A stretch of DNA of 64,000 nt from Algoriphagus oliviformis. GTDB lineage: Bacteria > Bacteroidota > Bacteroidia > Cytophagales > Cyclobacteriaceae. The position numbers and the translations under genes were made by a program. The first letter of the stretch is position 1; every line of letters starts with the position of its first letter. The DNA lies in assembly GCF_017254915.1 (NCBI RefSeq), contig NZ_JAFKCT010000005.1:186001-250000 (forward strand). Reading direction: 5' to 3'. Shown here piece after piece: positions 8,555-17,439 of this stretch. The notes under the pieces were generated by a model that made no database searches, was not told the DNA's origin, and saw nothing but the letters and a program-made list of their open reading frames with translations.

Positions 8555-8899
8555 CTACCAGGTGTGGAAAAAGTAGAAAAAGGTGGTCAGGACGTCAAAC
8601 AGTGCCTTTGACTTCGCAAAAAAGGAAGGGGAAAGGTACTGTGTGAGGGGAGGGACGAAGTCCGCGCTCCAGGCGTTTCCGACAAAGTCTGCCAGGCTCA
8701 AGCTGGCTTTGAAAGCCGGCACCTCGGGGGACTGGTCGACCAGGTTGAAGACGAGGTTCGGTGACGAAATCGCCTTCAGTTCCGACGTTTGGGAGGCTGC
8801 CTTATCGGAATTGTTGAGAGCGGGAGGAAATGAAAAAACAGCCACAACCCCGACGAACCAGGCAAGGCTGAGAAAGAAGGCTATCTTTTGTTTTTTCAT
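8555..8899 (-). CDS. Small hypothetical exported or membrane protein
   Basis: Not recognised. I chose the ATG at 8899, giving MKKQKIAFFLSLAWFVGVVA, a signal-anchor, and a 114-residue product; the longer open frame upstream has no typical start. The remainder is low in charge and has a Phe/Tyr-rich end (TTFFYFFHTW). It could be an inner-membrane peptide. Moderately supported: a good start with signal sequence, but no known domain. Confidence 0.5.
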   Translation of the reverse strand: MKKQKIAFFLSLAWFVGVVAVFSFPPALNNSDKAASQTSELKAISSPNLVFNLVDQSPEVPAFKASLSLADFVGNAWSADFVPPLTQYLSPSFFAKSKALFDVLTTFFYFFHTW

Positions 8900-9002
8900 T
8901 TTTTCGGACTGCAAATCAACCTCAAATGTATGAGATAAATAGTAATTCTGTATATACGCTTTTCTGCCAGTAGACGAATTTTCATTAACAATCGCGCTGG
9001 AA

Positions 9003-9052
9003 GACCCCGACACGTCGGGCAGGCGATGACCCCGACCCGTCGGGCAGGCGAA
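9003..9052. repeat. Two tandem copies of a 25-bp palindrome-bearing repeat
   Basis: Copies at 9003-9027 and 9028-9052 share GACCCCGAC[A/C]CGTCGGGCAG. Each holds a 6-bp stem CCCGAC/GTCGGG with a 2-nt loop (AC in one, CC in the other). The stem is kept while the loop varies. Confidence 0.75.
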
Positions 9053-9355
9053 GTCCGATGTAGCGTTTTTGACATGGTTTCCCGCTCATAATACTAGTGT
9101 TGCGTTAAGTTGTCGTCTCCACCTGGGTAACGGGAGCTACAAAGTCGAAAGGTTATTTGCAGGGGCGTAGCCCTTCGATCTTCGTAGTACCGGAGTATCA
9201 AGGAATCTCAAGGTAGGAGCGTAGCTCTGTCATCTCTACTTGTACCTGAGGCCCAACAGCGGATATCAGGGCTACGCCCCTTTTTTCTCGAACGGCAGAT
9301 TTTCTGGAAAACGGATTTTTTTCTGCTCCGGCGGTAAACACTTTCGGCTTTGATG
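9053..9355. other. Gene-free gap with short GTA/TAC-loop hairpins
   Basis: No gene seen in about 300 bp. It holds small hairpins of one style: AGGGGC-GTA-GCCCTT at 9161-9175, GGAGC-GTA-GCTCT at 9216-9228, and GGGC-TAC-GCCC at 9269-9279 followed by T6. The first and third are inverted copies of each other over 14 bp, so they could also pair over about 95 bases. The last may act as a terminator. The style resembles the big array at 25.9-28.1 kb. Confidence 0.55.
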
Positions 9356-10837
9356 CTACAGGCGGTAGAGTGTTCCTCCATTGATGCCATGATGAAACTC
9401 CACGGTCTTCCAGGGTGAATTGGGGAAAAGCAGAGAGGTCATCACGAGCTCGCCTTCGTTGACAAACAACTCGATGGAGCTCGCGTCGAGAAATATTCTC
9501 AGCTGGTCGGCTTTCCAGCTCATGGGGGCGGAGTGGATCGCGGCAAAATCCTCCTGAAAGTCGGACTTGCCCGCCTGTGATCGGTCTATGGATACCAACC
9601 CTGCTTCCTTGCTGATCACGACGTTTTCGCCCAGCTCGTTGCTCAGCGTAATGGAGAAGGCGTCCGATCCGTCTAGTTCGACGCCGATCTCAGCAGCTTG
9701 GGAGGGCAGCTTGGAACTTTCCTCGACGGTGTAGGTGTCTTTTCGCAGCTTTTCCAGCTCCTTCGCCGGAGCGGACTTCAGCAGCAGGACGCCGTTCACG
9801 TCGATCAGACTCAATTCCCTCGGTACCGTCATCGCCGATCTCCAAGAGGCAGTCGGCACCACCTGGCCATAGAGCCAGTTGCTCATCCAGCCAATGAAGA
9901 GCGTGCGGCTGTCCGTGTCGGGAAGGTTGGCCCATGTCACGCCAGCGTAGTTGTCAGGGCCATAGTCTATCCAGCGGATCATCGTGTCGTCCGGAGTGAA
10001 AACGCCATCTTGAAAGTCTCCTATAAAGTATTGGGTAGCAGACCCTTTTTGTGGCCCACCTGGATTGATGCTTAGGAGAAGCACCCACTTTTCCTGTCCG
10101 TCTGGAGTCTGCATTTTCAGCAAGTCGGGGCATTCCCACACGCCTCCATGCGCTCCGGTATTTTGGCCAAACTCCCCGGTTTTGCTCCAACTCTTCAAGT
10201 CCGGAGAAGCGTAGAACTGCACCCTGTCCTGCACAGCCAGCGTCATCACCCACTCCTTGGTACCATCTGCTTGGACGATTTGGGTGACCTTGGGATCACG
10301 AAAGTCCCGGATGCCGGGATTGGCCAAGACCGGATTTTGGTCATACTTGATCCAGGTCCTTCCCTTGTCCGTGGAGTAGGCAATGCCCTGGGTTTGGAAA
10401 TCACTGGCGCCAGTCCGCTCTCCGGCCGCATCATGGTAGGTGTAGATCGCTACCACGGGAGGGTTTTCCGCGGTGCCCAAGCCCGAGCTGTTTTCCCGAT
10501 CCACTACCGCGCTGCCGGAGAAGATGTAGCCGAGGCTGTCTGGATAGATCGCGATGGGGAGCTCCTCCCAAGTCACCAGATCCTTGGATACCGCGTGTCC
10601 CCAATGCATGGGTCCCCAGACGGTCGTGTCGGGATAGTACTGGAAAAAGAGATGGTACTCTCCATCCAGGTAAAACATGCCGTTGGGATCGTTCATCCAG
10701 CCTTTGGCTGGGGTGAAATGGTAGTCTGGTCGGTAGGTTTCCTTTTCAGAAGCGGTGAAGGTGATTTCCGGACTGGTGCCGCAGGCGGCTAAAAGGACAA
10801 GGCTGGCCATTGTGGCCGAACGAAAGAGCGTAGTCAT
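9356..10837 (-). CDS. GH32 family beta-fructosidase lipoprotein (levanase/inulinase/invertase type)
   Basis: Hydrolyses beta-fructosyl bonds in fructans or sucrose. A lipoprotein signal (cysteine 19, LLAACG) places it on a membrane, probably the cell surface. All three GH32 acidic residues are visible: nucleophile D50 in WMNDPNG, D181 in RDPKV, and acid/base E235 in WECPDL. A five-bladed propeller fills residues 35-350 and a C-terminal beta-sandwich (IFLDASSIELFVNEGE) follows. 493 residues is typical. It starts 1 bp after the glycosyltransferase stop, so they are cotranscribed; no SusC/SusD pair or fructokinase is nearby, unlike standard fructan loci. Confidence 0.95.
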   Translation of the reverse strand: MTTLFRSATMASLVLLAACGTSPEITFTASEKETYRPDYHFTPAKGWMNDPNGMFYLDGEYHLFFQYYPDTTVWGPMHWGHAVSKDLVTWEELPIAIYPDSLGYIFSGSAVVDRENSSGLGTAENPPVVAIYTYHDAAGERTGASDFQTQGIAYSTDKGRTWIKYDQNPVLANPGIRDFRDPKVTQIVQADGTKEWVMTLAVQDRVQFYASPDLKSWSKTGEFGQNTGAHGGVWECPDLLKMQTPDGQEKWVLLLSINPGGPQKGSATQYFIGDFQDGVFTPDDTMIRWIDYGPDNYAGVTWANLPDTDSRTLFIGWMSNWLYGQVVPTASWRSAMTVPRELSLIDVNGVLLLKSAPAKELEKLRKDTYTVEESSKLPSQAAEIGVELDGSDAFSITLSNELGENVVISKEAGLVSIDRSQAGKSDFQEDFAAIHSAPMSWKADQLRIFLDASSIELFVNEGELVMTSLLFPNSPWKTVEFHHGINGGTLYRL

Positions 10838-10838
10838 G

Positions 10839-12107
10839 CTAGTCAGTGATAAGGTGGATGAGTGCCTGAGGGTCGGCCTCGTGTGTCATTTTTTCGGCTG
10901 TGGCCTTGGCCGCAGCCTTGTATTCGGGATTGTTCCAAAACTCCAACAAGGCCTGCTCAAACTGGTCTGCGTCAAAGTTATGGATGCTGGTCCCCAGCGG
11001 GCCTAGCCCGTTGTCGCGAACGAGCCGATTCCAGAAGTATTGGTCCATGATGTGGGGCACGATCAGCTGCACCGCGGCGGACTTGGCGGCAGAGTGGGTT
11101 GTGCCGGAGCCGCCGTGGTGGATGATGCCGTAGAGCTGGGGCAGGATCCAGTCGTAGGGAACTTGGTTCACATAGTAGATCGACTCGCCGCTGGACTCGA
11201 TTTTTTGCAAGCCGCCCCAGGACAGGTTGACCACGGCGGGGATGCCGTGCTTCTCCAGCAGGCCGATGAGCTGGGTGGAGATCTCCAAAGGCTTGGGGTT
11301 GGACATGGAGCCAAAGGTAAGCAGGATGGCTTTGGGATGCTTGGCCAGCCAGGCGGATAGCTCGGGGTCAGGCAGGAAATCCCGGTTTTGGTCCCGGGCA
11401 AAAAATCCCGTGATGTATGCGCATTCCGGCCAGTTGGCGGGTTTTGGGTACAGCGTCGGAGAGATTTGGTACAGGACCTGCAGCTGATGGAGCTCAAAGT
11501 TTTTGATGGCTTTGGTGGAAAAGGCAATTCCCGGAAAGTCCTTGAAATAAGGTTTTACAAACTTGTTGAAGGCGATGTAGCGGGAGCCGTTGACCCAGTC
11601 GTAGGTTTTGAGGTTCCATTTTTCCGAGAAGGGCTTCCACTTCGAAAGACTCAGATGCTGGTAGCTGGGATGCGGGTGGATGAGGTTGGGGATGGGGGAG
11701 AGCTGGAAGTATTTCCTTGGCTCGGCCATCGCGGGAAGCGTACAGTAGAGGGCCTTGGGGTGAAAGACCACCCGGTCAGGTTGGGTCGCGTCGATGGCGT
11801 CCTTTTGCTGGTGGATGAGGGTCTTTTGCAGTCCCAGGGAGTTTTTCATCAGGCGGAAAAAGTTGCGGATCGTGGCAAAGGCATTGCCTCCGCCGCCCAT
11901 CACGGACTTGCCCACGCTTGAATCCAACATCTCCAGAAATCGCCGGTCCAATCCCAAAAACTCCATGCCCATCTTTTCGACCGTCTCCCTAAACTGCTCC
12001 GGGAAAAGGCAGACCACCTCGTGGTCGGCTTTCCTCAGAAGCTCGGCTTGAGCCAAAAACGGCTCAATGTCACCTCGGGTGCCTATGGAAACCAGCAGGA
12101 CTTTCAT
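10839..12107 (-). CDS. Glycosyltransferase, GT1/GT28-like (sterol glucosyltransferase type)
   Basis: Transfers a sugar from a nucleotide donor to a small or lipid acceptor. The 422 residues show a GT-B fold: N-terminal VSIGTRGDIEPFLAQAELLR (the GDxxP glycine turn of UGT/MGT enzymes) and a C-terminal donor site HHGGSGTTHSAAKSAAV...P with DQYFWN. This resembles macrolide and sterol glucosyltransferases. It lies 1 bp upstream of the GH32 lipoprotein. Acceptor unknown. Confidence 0.88.
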   Translation of the reverse strand: MKVLLVSIGTRGDIEPFLAQAELLRKADHEVVCLFPEQFRETVEKMGMEFLGLDRRFLEMLDSSVGKSVMGGGGNAFATIRNFFRLMKNSLGLQKTLIHQQKDAIDATQPDRVVFHPKALYCTLPAMAEPRKYFQLSPIPNLIHPHPSYQHLSLSKWKPFSEKWNLKTYDWVNGSRYIAFNKFVKPYFKDFPGIAFSTKAIKNFELHQLQVLYQISPTLYPKPANWPECAYITGFFARDQNRDFLPDPELSAWLAKHPKAILLTFGSMSNPKPLEISTQLIGLLEKHGIPAVVNLSWGGLQKIESSGESIYYVNQVPYDWILPQLYGIIHHGGSGTTHSAAKSAAVQLIVPHIMDQYFWNRLVRDNGLGPLGTSIHNFDADQFEQALLEFWNNPEYKAAAKATAEKMTHEADPQALIHLITD

Positions 12108-12155
12108 GCAGTCAGGTCTTGGGATTGGGTTGGTTTTTTTGTCCTTAGGCTAAAC

Positions 12156-13079
12156 TTACACAGTTCCGGCCAGTTTCAGAACCAGTTCCAAACCTATTCC
12201 GCTGATAAAGGACCGCAATTTCCGGTTTCCCGTGAGCGAGGCCACCCAGTCCACTGGCCCTCCATCCGCAAAGTCGACCAGGTTTTCCCCGATTTTCACA
12301 TAGATCTTAAACTGAAACAGGCGGTAGTATTCCTGGCTGGTATCGGTGACGAAGGCCGTGGGGAACCCTGTCCAGCAGTTTTCGGAGTCCTCCAGACGCT
12401 TTTTCAGGGTGGGATTTTCCTCTCGGAGAAAAAAGGTGAAGGAAAGCCGCTCCTTAGGGAAAAACAGCATCAGCCGGTCTAGCAGCAAAGCCGCATGCCG
12501 ATTGGCTTCTTCCAGCTCAAAGCCGAAGCTGCCCGGATCTTTGCCTGCGGAGGCCAGGCAAAACGCGGCAAAATGGGCAGTGAAGCTGGGGTTGTCGTAG
12601 TGCTGTGTGCGGAGATGGCGATGGACGGCGGCGTAGCGTAAGCTGCTATGGCTAGGTGCCCGCTTCAGGTCTTGCGCAAGCTTTAGGGCAAGGACATTCG
12701 TCGCGTCCGACACCACCTCGGTTCCCCGCAGGGCGCTGAGCACATTGTTTTGGTTTACTTTGGCGACCCTGGAGCAGGTGCCCAAAGGGGCCACAGGAGA
12801 GAGGGTGACGGGGCTAAATCCCGCTTCACGCGCTCTTTTTAGCCAGGCAGCCTCAGTCTCCAGCAGCAAAACCGGATCGATGGTGGAGGCTTGGGCAAAG
12901 CGGTTTTGGCCAAAATCCCGAAGCAGATCCGTCGGCGAAATCCGCTCCGATCGCCTCCGGTACACCTCCAGCATTAGGCTGCCAAACTCGGAGGCAGAAA
13001 GCCCCTCTATCAAAAAGTCTATCGTGGACGGGTCGGGAAGCTTGGACTTCAGCTTTTCGAAACTTGGATTTTGGGACAT
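12156..13079 (-). CDS. Hypothetical protein, 307 aa
   Basis: Not recognised. I chose the ATG at 13079 (MSQNPSFEKLKSKLPDP); a TTG 30 bases upstream is the alternative. The soluble protein has no signal or membrane segment. Its most distinctive part is PVAPLGTCSRVAKVNQNNVL then TEVVSDATNVLALKLAQDL (about 105-150), which has the look of a conserved enzyme or nucleotide-binding core. A resemblance to class II tRNA-synthetase-like folds crossed my mind but I cannot support it. Only 48 bp separate it from the glycosyltransferase downstream, so they may share a transcript. Confidence 0.75.
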   Translation of the reverse strand: MSQNPSFEKLKSKLPDPSTIDFLIEGLSASEFGSLMLEVYRRRSERISPTDLLRDFGQNRFAQASTIDPVLLLETEAAWLKRAREAGFSPVTLSPVAPLGTCSRVAKVNQNNVLSALRGTEVVSDATNVLALKLAQDLKRAPSHSSLRYAAVHRHLRTQHYDNPSFTAHFAAFCLASAGKDPGSFGFELEEANRHAALLLDRLMLFFPKERLSFTFFLREENPTLKKRLEDSENCWTGFPTAFVTDTSQEYYRLFQFKIYVKIGENLVDFADGGPVDWVASLTGNRKLRSFISGIGLELVLKLAGTV

Positions 13080-13253
13080 GGGCTCATCCGTAAAAGGTGT
13101 CGCAGCCAAATTACGAATATTGGGCTGTAGGCAGGCATAGCTGCGTGCCTATCGAAGGATGGAAAACATTTTGGTCTTTTTTTCAAAAGTCAAAGCAACC
13201 CCCTGTCAGGATTTCCAATCTGCTGGGTGTTTCAATTTTTAAAGACTAAACCA

Positions 13254-15584
13254 ATGACAAAAATGAAAACCTTCAAATCACTCGGACTCATCCTGCTTCT
13301 TTTTGCAGGCTTGTTCTCGGGCTGCGAGGACAAAACCGAGGACCCCAAAAACCCGCTCCTGGCCGATGCCGGCGCCGAGCAGGAGCTGGTGGCCAATTCC
13401 CTCACGCTGCTCGACGGGAGCCAGTCCGTCAATGCGACCGGCAAGCCACTGTCCTACAAATGGGAGCTCGTTCAAAAGCCCGACGGGGCTGTGGTTCAGA
13501 CCTCTTCTCTCGAGAAAGTCGCCGTGGAATTTGCCACCAACAAGGTCGGCGAGTACGTCTTCAAGCTCACCGTGAGCTACCTCAACTGGACCGCGACGGA
13601 TACCGTCAAGCTCAAGGTGGTGGAGGGAGCTCCCTCCAAGATCGAAGCCAAAGCCGGTGAGGATAGGGAAGTGGCGCTGGGCACCCTGGTAGAGCTGGAC
13701 GGCTCCGGCTCGGTCAATGAGACCGGCGGGGTGCTGCAATTCACCTGGGCCATCATGGAAAAGCCCGAGGGAAGCGTCGCCCAACTCCAGACTCCAAATG
13801 CGGCCCAGGCGAAATTCCAGCCAGACAAGGCCGGGAAATACCTGCTCAAGCTCTCCGTTAAACATCAGTCAAGTGTCTCTTTTGACCTGCTGGAAATCGT
13901 AGTAAACGGCGCCGTCGGTGGCAACGAAGCTCCTGTGCTGATCTCGGCTGACATCCTCCAAGACAGGGTTTTGGAAAACATCCATGTGGACAAGGAGCAG
14001 CTGTTTGACTACCTGATCACCAAAGACGTGAAAGTCGCCGCCAAACTTACCGTGATGCCGGGTGTGAGGATCGCCTTTGAGGCGGACACCAAGCTGACCA
14101 TCTCGACCAACGGCACGCTGATCGCGGACAACAAGCTGCCGCAGACAACGATCTATTTCCAAGGCAAAAGCGCTGGCAAGGGATACTGGGGAGGAATACA
14201 GGTGGAGTCCGGCAGTGAGCAAAACCTGCTTTGGGGTACCGAGCTCAGGGATGCCGGCAAGCTGGGCGCCGCGCTCAAGCTGGTCTCCAACGCAAAAATG
14301 AAGGTGTTTGACACCAAGATCCACAACAATGCCAAGCTGGGGGTAATCCTCCAGGACAACGCAAACTTCGTCGAGTTTAAGCAAAACGAAGTCTATGACA
14401 ACGCCGACGGCCCGCTGTCCATCCCGGCGAAGAAGATGGTGAGCATCTCCTCGATCAACACCCTGAAAGACGGCAACATCAAGGTGTCTCCAGGACGTAT
14501 CGACGATGGGCAAGAGCACATCTGGCCCAACTTCAGCTCCCAATATGACGTGCTGGATGAGTTGCTGATCACGGCTGCATCGACTTGGGCTATCTCCGAC
14601 GGTGCCCAGGTCAACATGGGGGGCGACAAGGCCATCCGGGTGATCCAAGGTTCAAAGATTGTCCTGTTTGGACTGGATGGCAAGCCGGTGAAAATCGAGG
14701 GCATGACCAAGGAAAAAGGCGCCTGGAGAGGAATCTACATCGACAACTCCCAAGGAAAGCAAAGCACCATCACCAAGGCTGAAATCCGCCATGCGGGCAG
14801 TAATGCCATCAGCGGACAGGAGCCTGCCACCCTGAAGATCGGTACCAACGGCAAGCTGGCCGTGTCCAAGACCATCTTTGACCAAGGCAAGGGCAATGGC
14901 CTGGATGCGACATCCAACGGTGTCAGCCTGGAATTTCAGCTCAACTCGATCAATAACCACGCTGGCCATCCCATCGTGGTGTCCACCAGCCTGGTGGAGA
15001 GCCTCGACTACCATACGACCATGGAAAACAACACCAAGCCCGAAGTCGCCGTGGACGGCCTGATTCCCATTGCCGTGGACAACAGGGAGGTGATTTGGAG
15101 GGGCTTTTACGGTGGTACAGGCTATGTGATCAAAGGCCTCGGCAAAAACCTCCTGATCCAGTCCGGAATGAGGCTCAAGGAAGGCGTGAAGATCAAGATG
15201 CAGCCGGGCACCCGCATCGACGTGCAGGACGCAAACGGCCGATTGGGCTACCTGCACCTAGACGGGGGCAATGGCGAACCTATCGTGATCCAAGGCACGG
15301 ACGAGACAGCCGGCTCTTGGTATGGCATTACCTATTCCACCAACCACGCCCAAAACCAGATCCGCAACTCCAAGATTCTCCATGCTGGCAAGGTGATGGC
15401 CAACAACTTCTCGGCGGCAATCACAGTGGACAACGTGCCGCTGGGAAGCCTCATCATCACCAATGCCTTGATCGGAAAGTCCGGGCAGCACGGCATCGCG
15501 GTGGCCAAGTCTTCTGGGGATGTGCTCAAAGCCAGTGACCTGACCTTTGAGGAAGTGCCTGGCAACAAGATCCATGTCTGGTAA
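13254..15584 (+). CDS. PKD-domain and beta-helix surface lipoprotein
   Basis: Probable surface lipoprotein, 776 residues from the ATG at 13254 (MTKMKTFKSLGLILLLFAGL then SGC, a lipobox). Two PKD/REJ-like beta domains follow, each with LVxLDGSxSVNxTG and YxWxLxxKPxGS/A (about residues 25-115 and 120-205). From about residue 235 there are repeats of right-handed parallel beta-helix type (VMPGVRIAFEADTKLTI; MQPGTRIDVQDANGRLGYL; GxWxGIxI motifs three times). Such proteins often bind or act on polysaccharides; no catalytic residues are identifiable. Stands alone and ends in a terminator. Confidence 0.85.
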   Translation: MTKMKTFKSLGLILLLFAGLFSGCEDKTEDPKNPLLADAGAEQELVANSLTLLDGSQSVNATGKPLSYKWELVQKPDGAVVQTSSLEKVAVEFATNKVGEYVFKLTVSYLNWTATDTVKLKVVEGAPSKIEAKAGEDREVALGTLVELDGSGSVNETGGVLQFTWAIMEKPEGSVAQLQTPNAAQAKFQPDKAGKYLLKLSVKHQSSVSFDLLEIVVNGAVGGNEAPVLISADILQDRVLENIHVDKEQLFDYLITKDVKVAAKLTVMPGVRIAFEADTKLTISTNGTLIADNKLPQTTIYFQGKSAGKGYWGGIQVESGSEQNLLWGTELRDAGKLGAALKLVSNAKMKVFDTKIHNNAKLGVILQDNANFVEFKQNEVYDNADGPLSIPAKKMVSISSINTLKDGNIKVSPGRIDDGQEHIWPNFSSQYDVLDELLITAASTWAISDGAQVNMGGDKAIRVIQGSKIVLFGLDGKPVKIEGMTKEKGAWRGIYIDNSQGKQSTITKAEIRHAGSNAISGQEPATLKIGTNGKLAVSKTIFDQGKGNGLDATSNGVSLEFQLNSINNHAGHPIVVSTSLVESLDYHTTMENNTKPEVAVDGLIPIAVDNREVIWRGFYGGTGYVIKGLGKNLLIQSGMRLKEGVKIKMQPGTRIDVQDANGRLGYLHLDGGNGEPIVIQGTDETAGSWYGITYSTNHAQNQIRNSKILHAGKVMANNFSAAITVDNVPLGSLIITNALIGKSGQHGIAVAKSSGDVLKASDLTFEEVPGNKIHVW

Positions 15585-15603
15585 ATTGGTCTAATTGAAA
15601 AGT

Positions 15604-15636
15604 AAAATCCCCCGTTGTTTCGACGGGGGATTTTTT
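15604..15636 (+). terminator. Rho-independent terminator after the PKD lipoprotein
   Basis: Stem AAAATCCCCCG (15604-15614) with CGGGGGATTTT (15624-15634), then T-rich sequence. The A-run before it allows use in the opposite direction for the convergent response regulator gene. Confidence 0.85.
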
Positions 15637-15680
15637 GTTTGCTAGACTCGCGGTATGGCTGAAAGTCCTTTTGTGGTTCT

Positions 15681-16112
15681 TTAGTCTTGGTAGAGGCTGT
15701 GCTTGGTGAGAAAGTCGCTGAGGTGTTTGGCGGAAAGAGGTTTGGTGATGTAGTCCACCACATCCGCGTAGGAGAAGGCCCTGATCTTGTCGTTGGTGTC
15801 AATAGAGCTGGTGATGATGGCGATCAAAAAGTTGTTTCTGACCGCTGGGGGCAGCTCGCTAAACTCATCCAGAAAACCCCAGGCATCGAGTATCGGCATG
15901 TTGATATCCAGCAGAAGCAGGATGGGCTCATCTTCCCCAAAAATATAGCCTTCCGAGAGGCGTGACTTGATGGCATCTAGGGCCAGCTGTCCGTTTTCAA
16001 AGGAGGAAACAGTGTGGTTGAAATCTATGCTTTTGAGGATCTTGATGGCGACCATCCTTACGATAGGATCATCATCAACCAAAAATATTTCACGGATTTT
16101 AAAATTGCCCAT
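15681..16112 (-). CDS. Single-domain response regulator (CheY-like receiver)
   Basis: A stand-alone phosphoacceptor domain of 143 residues, cytoplasmic. It shows the acidic triad (FLVDDDPIVRM near residues 10-20), the phosphorylated aspartate in LLLLDINMP, the conserved Thr in IAIITSS, and the Lys in YITKPLSAKHL. There is no output domain, so it works through protein contacts or phosphotransfer. No kinase is adjacent; Bacteroidota often have such lone receivers. Confidence 0.93.
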   Translation of the reverse strand: MGNFKIREIFLVDDDPIVRMVAIKILKSIDFNHTVSSFENGQLALDAIKSRLSEGYIFGEDEPILLLLDINMPILDAWGFLDEFSELPPAVRNNFLIAIITSSIDTNDKIRAFSYADVVDYITKPLSAKHLSDFLTKHSLYQD

Positions 16113-16395
16113 CGATAATTTATAAGGCCTATAGTATACAACAGTATGAACAAATATATACCCCTTGGTGGTTTTTTAGGTATGATTAATCAAAAAATAG
16201 TTAAGTGATTTAATATTTAGAAACTACCTTCAATAAACTGTATATAATCGAACTTTAATATAATGTAAGTGATGAAAAAACGAGCTGTATTGTTGCTTTT
16301 TTCTTAGCGCTTGGATCAGACAGGTGTTCCTTTTTTCCCAATTGGGGCACGTAGGCTTTGGTCGGTTGCCTCGAAAAAATCCCGTTAGGAATCAC
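16113..16395. other. AT-rich gap upstream of the response regulator
   Basis: About 280 bp with no gene or repeat. A TATATTTG box on the minus strand (16151-16158) fits the Bacteroidota -7 consensus TAnnTTTG and could drive the response regulator, but I see no TTTG at the right distance. Confidence 0.3.
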
Positions 16396-16426
16396 GCCAA
16401 AAAGCATCCAGTCCTTTGGATGCTTT
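16396..16426 (-). terminator. Terminator after the sigma factor gene
   Basis: A 10-bp perfect stem AAAGCATCCA (16401-16410) with TGGATGCTTT (16417-16426), loop GTCCTT, followed by T5 on the minus strand. It lies 5 bp past the sigma factor stop. Confidence 0.75.
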
Positions 16427-16431
16427 GCTAG

Positions 16432-17004
16432 TCAGGCGCAGAGATAAAATCGCTTTTGGACCTGAGCCCGGGCACGGCTGAGTTGGGATTTGGAGGTGTT
16501 TTCCGAGATCTCCAGCTTTTTGGCGATTTCCTCGTGGCTGAGACCCTCCAGCACAAAGAGCTCAAACACCTTGCGGTAGCCTCTGGGGAGGGAGCGGAGG
16601 ATTTTTCCGAGATCTTCCCAGTCCAGTGAATCGCTGGGGCCAGCCTGGTTGGCTTGGGGATAGACGCTGTCCAGACCCGTATTCTTGTAGATGTTTCGCT
16701 CTTTTTCCAGATACATCAGGCACTCGTTGACCACGATACGCCGTATCCAGCCTTCAAAGCTTCCCTGCCGTCTAAACTGCGCTATGCGGTCGAATATCTT
16801 GCGGAAAGCGATGATCAGCACGTCTTCGGCTGCGGTAGTTTCCTTGACGTACTTCAGGCATATCGAGAGCATCTTTGCCGATAGACGGTCAAACAATTCA
16901 CGCTGGATTTTTGGGTTTTGATCCAGGCAGCCAAAAAACAAATGTTCTATACTTTTGGACGGGGGAAGTGTCACATTTTCCGGATTCACCATGGGACTTT
17001 TCAT
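16432..17004 (-). CDS. ECF-type RNA polymerase sigma factor
   Basis: Directs RNA polymerase to specific promoters. Region 2 is visible in ICLKYVKETTAAEDVLIIAF and FEGWIRRIVVNECLMYL (about 48-105), region 4 in LPRGYRKVFELFVLEGLSHE and KKLEISENTSKSQLSRARA (about 135-185). 190 residues is usual for ECF sigmas. No anti-sigma factor or SusC-type receptor is adjacent, so its signal is unknown. Confidence 0.93.
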   Translation of the reverse strand: MKSPMVNPENVTLPPSKSIEHLFFGCLDQNPKIQRELFDRLSAKMLSICLKYVKETTAAEDVLIIAFRKIFDRIAQFRRQGSFEGWIRRIVVNECLMYLEKERNIYKNTGLDSVYPQANQAGPSDSLDWEDLGKILRSLPRGYRKVFELFVLEGLSHEEIAKKLEISENTSKSQLSRARAQVQKRFYLCA

Positions 17005-17070
17005 GTACTGTAAAAGAGGTTTTGTTGCTAGGTTTCATTGTAAAAAAGGGCCATTGGTTGATACTATCTG

Positions 17071-17241
17071 TTACGCATGGGAGAGGCTGGGAGCTACTGC
17101 CTTGGCACCACATGTTTGTGTGGTTTTTTGTGTAAGGCGTACTTCATTTCGCTTGCTTGGTGAGGCAGGTTTCTCTGGGAAATAGTTGGTAGAAAAGGTA
17201 ATTCCCCACAGAATCAATATAAATTTTGCCGTTGTTTTCAT
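17071..17241 (-). CDS. Possible small exported peptide (56 aa)
   Basis: Weak call. An ATG at 17241 starts MKTTAKFILILWGITFSTNY, a plausible signal peptide, followed by a basic, Ser/Thr-rich tail with one cysteine. It sits in the otherwise empty 435-bp gap between the sigma factor and NarL regulator genes, where I see no other feature. A chance ORF remains likely. Confidence 0.25.
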   Translation of the reverse strand: MKTTAKFILILWGITFSTNYFPEKPASPSKRNEVRLTQKTTQTCGAKAVAPSLSHA

Positions 17242-17439
17242 GGGTTTGTCAGTAAGAAACAATACCCAAAGTTGGGCAGCCTGGGTGACTTTTGAAATCA
17301 CATAAACAGGTGAAAATGAGTAGAAAAGGAAGGGTGTTGGATAGCGGACGCGGCAGCTTTTCCGGAAGGAAAACAACAAAAAAACAGCACCCGGCGAGGC
17401 TTGCCACCAGCCGGTAAGTGAAAAATGGAAGGAGAGCGA

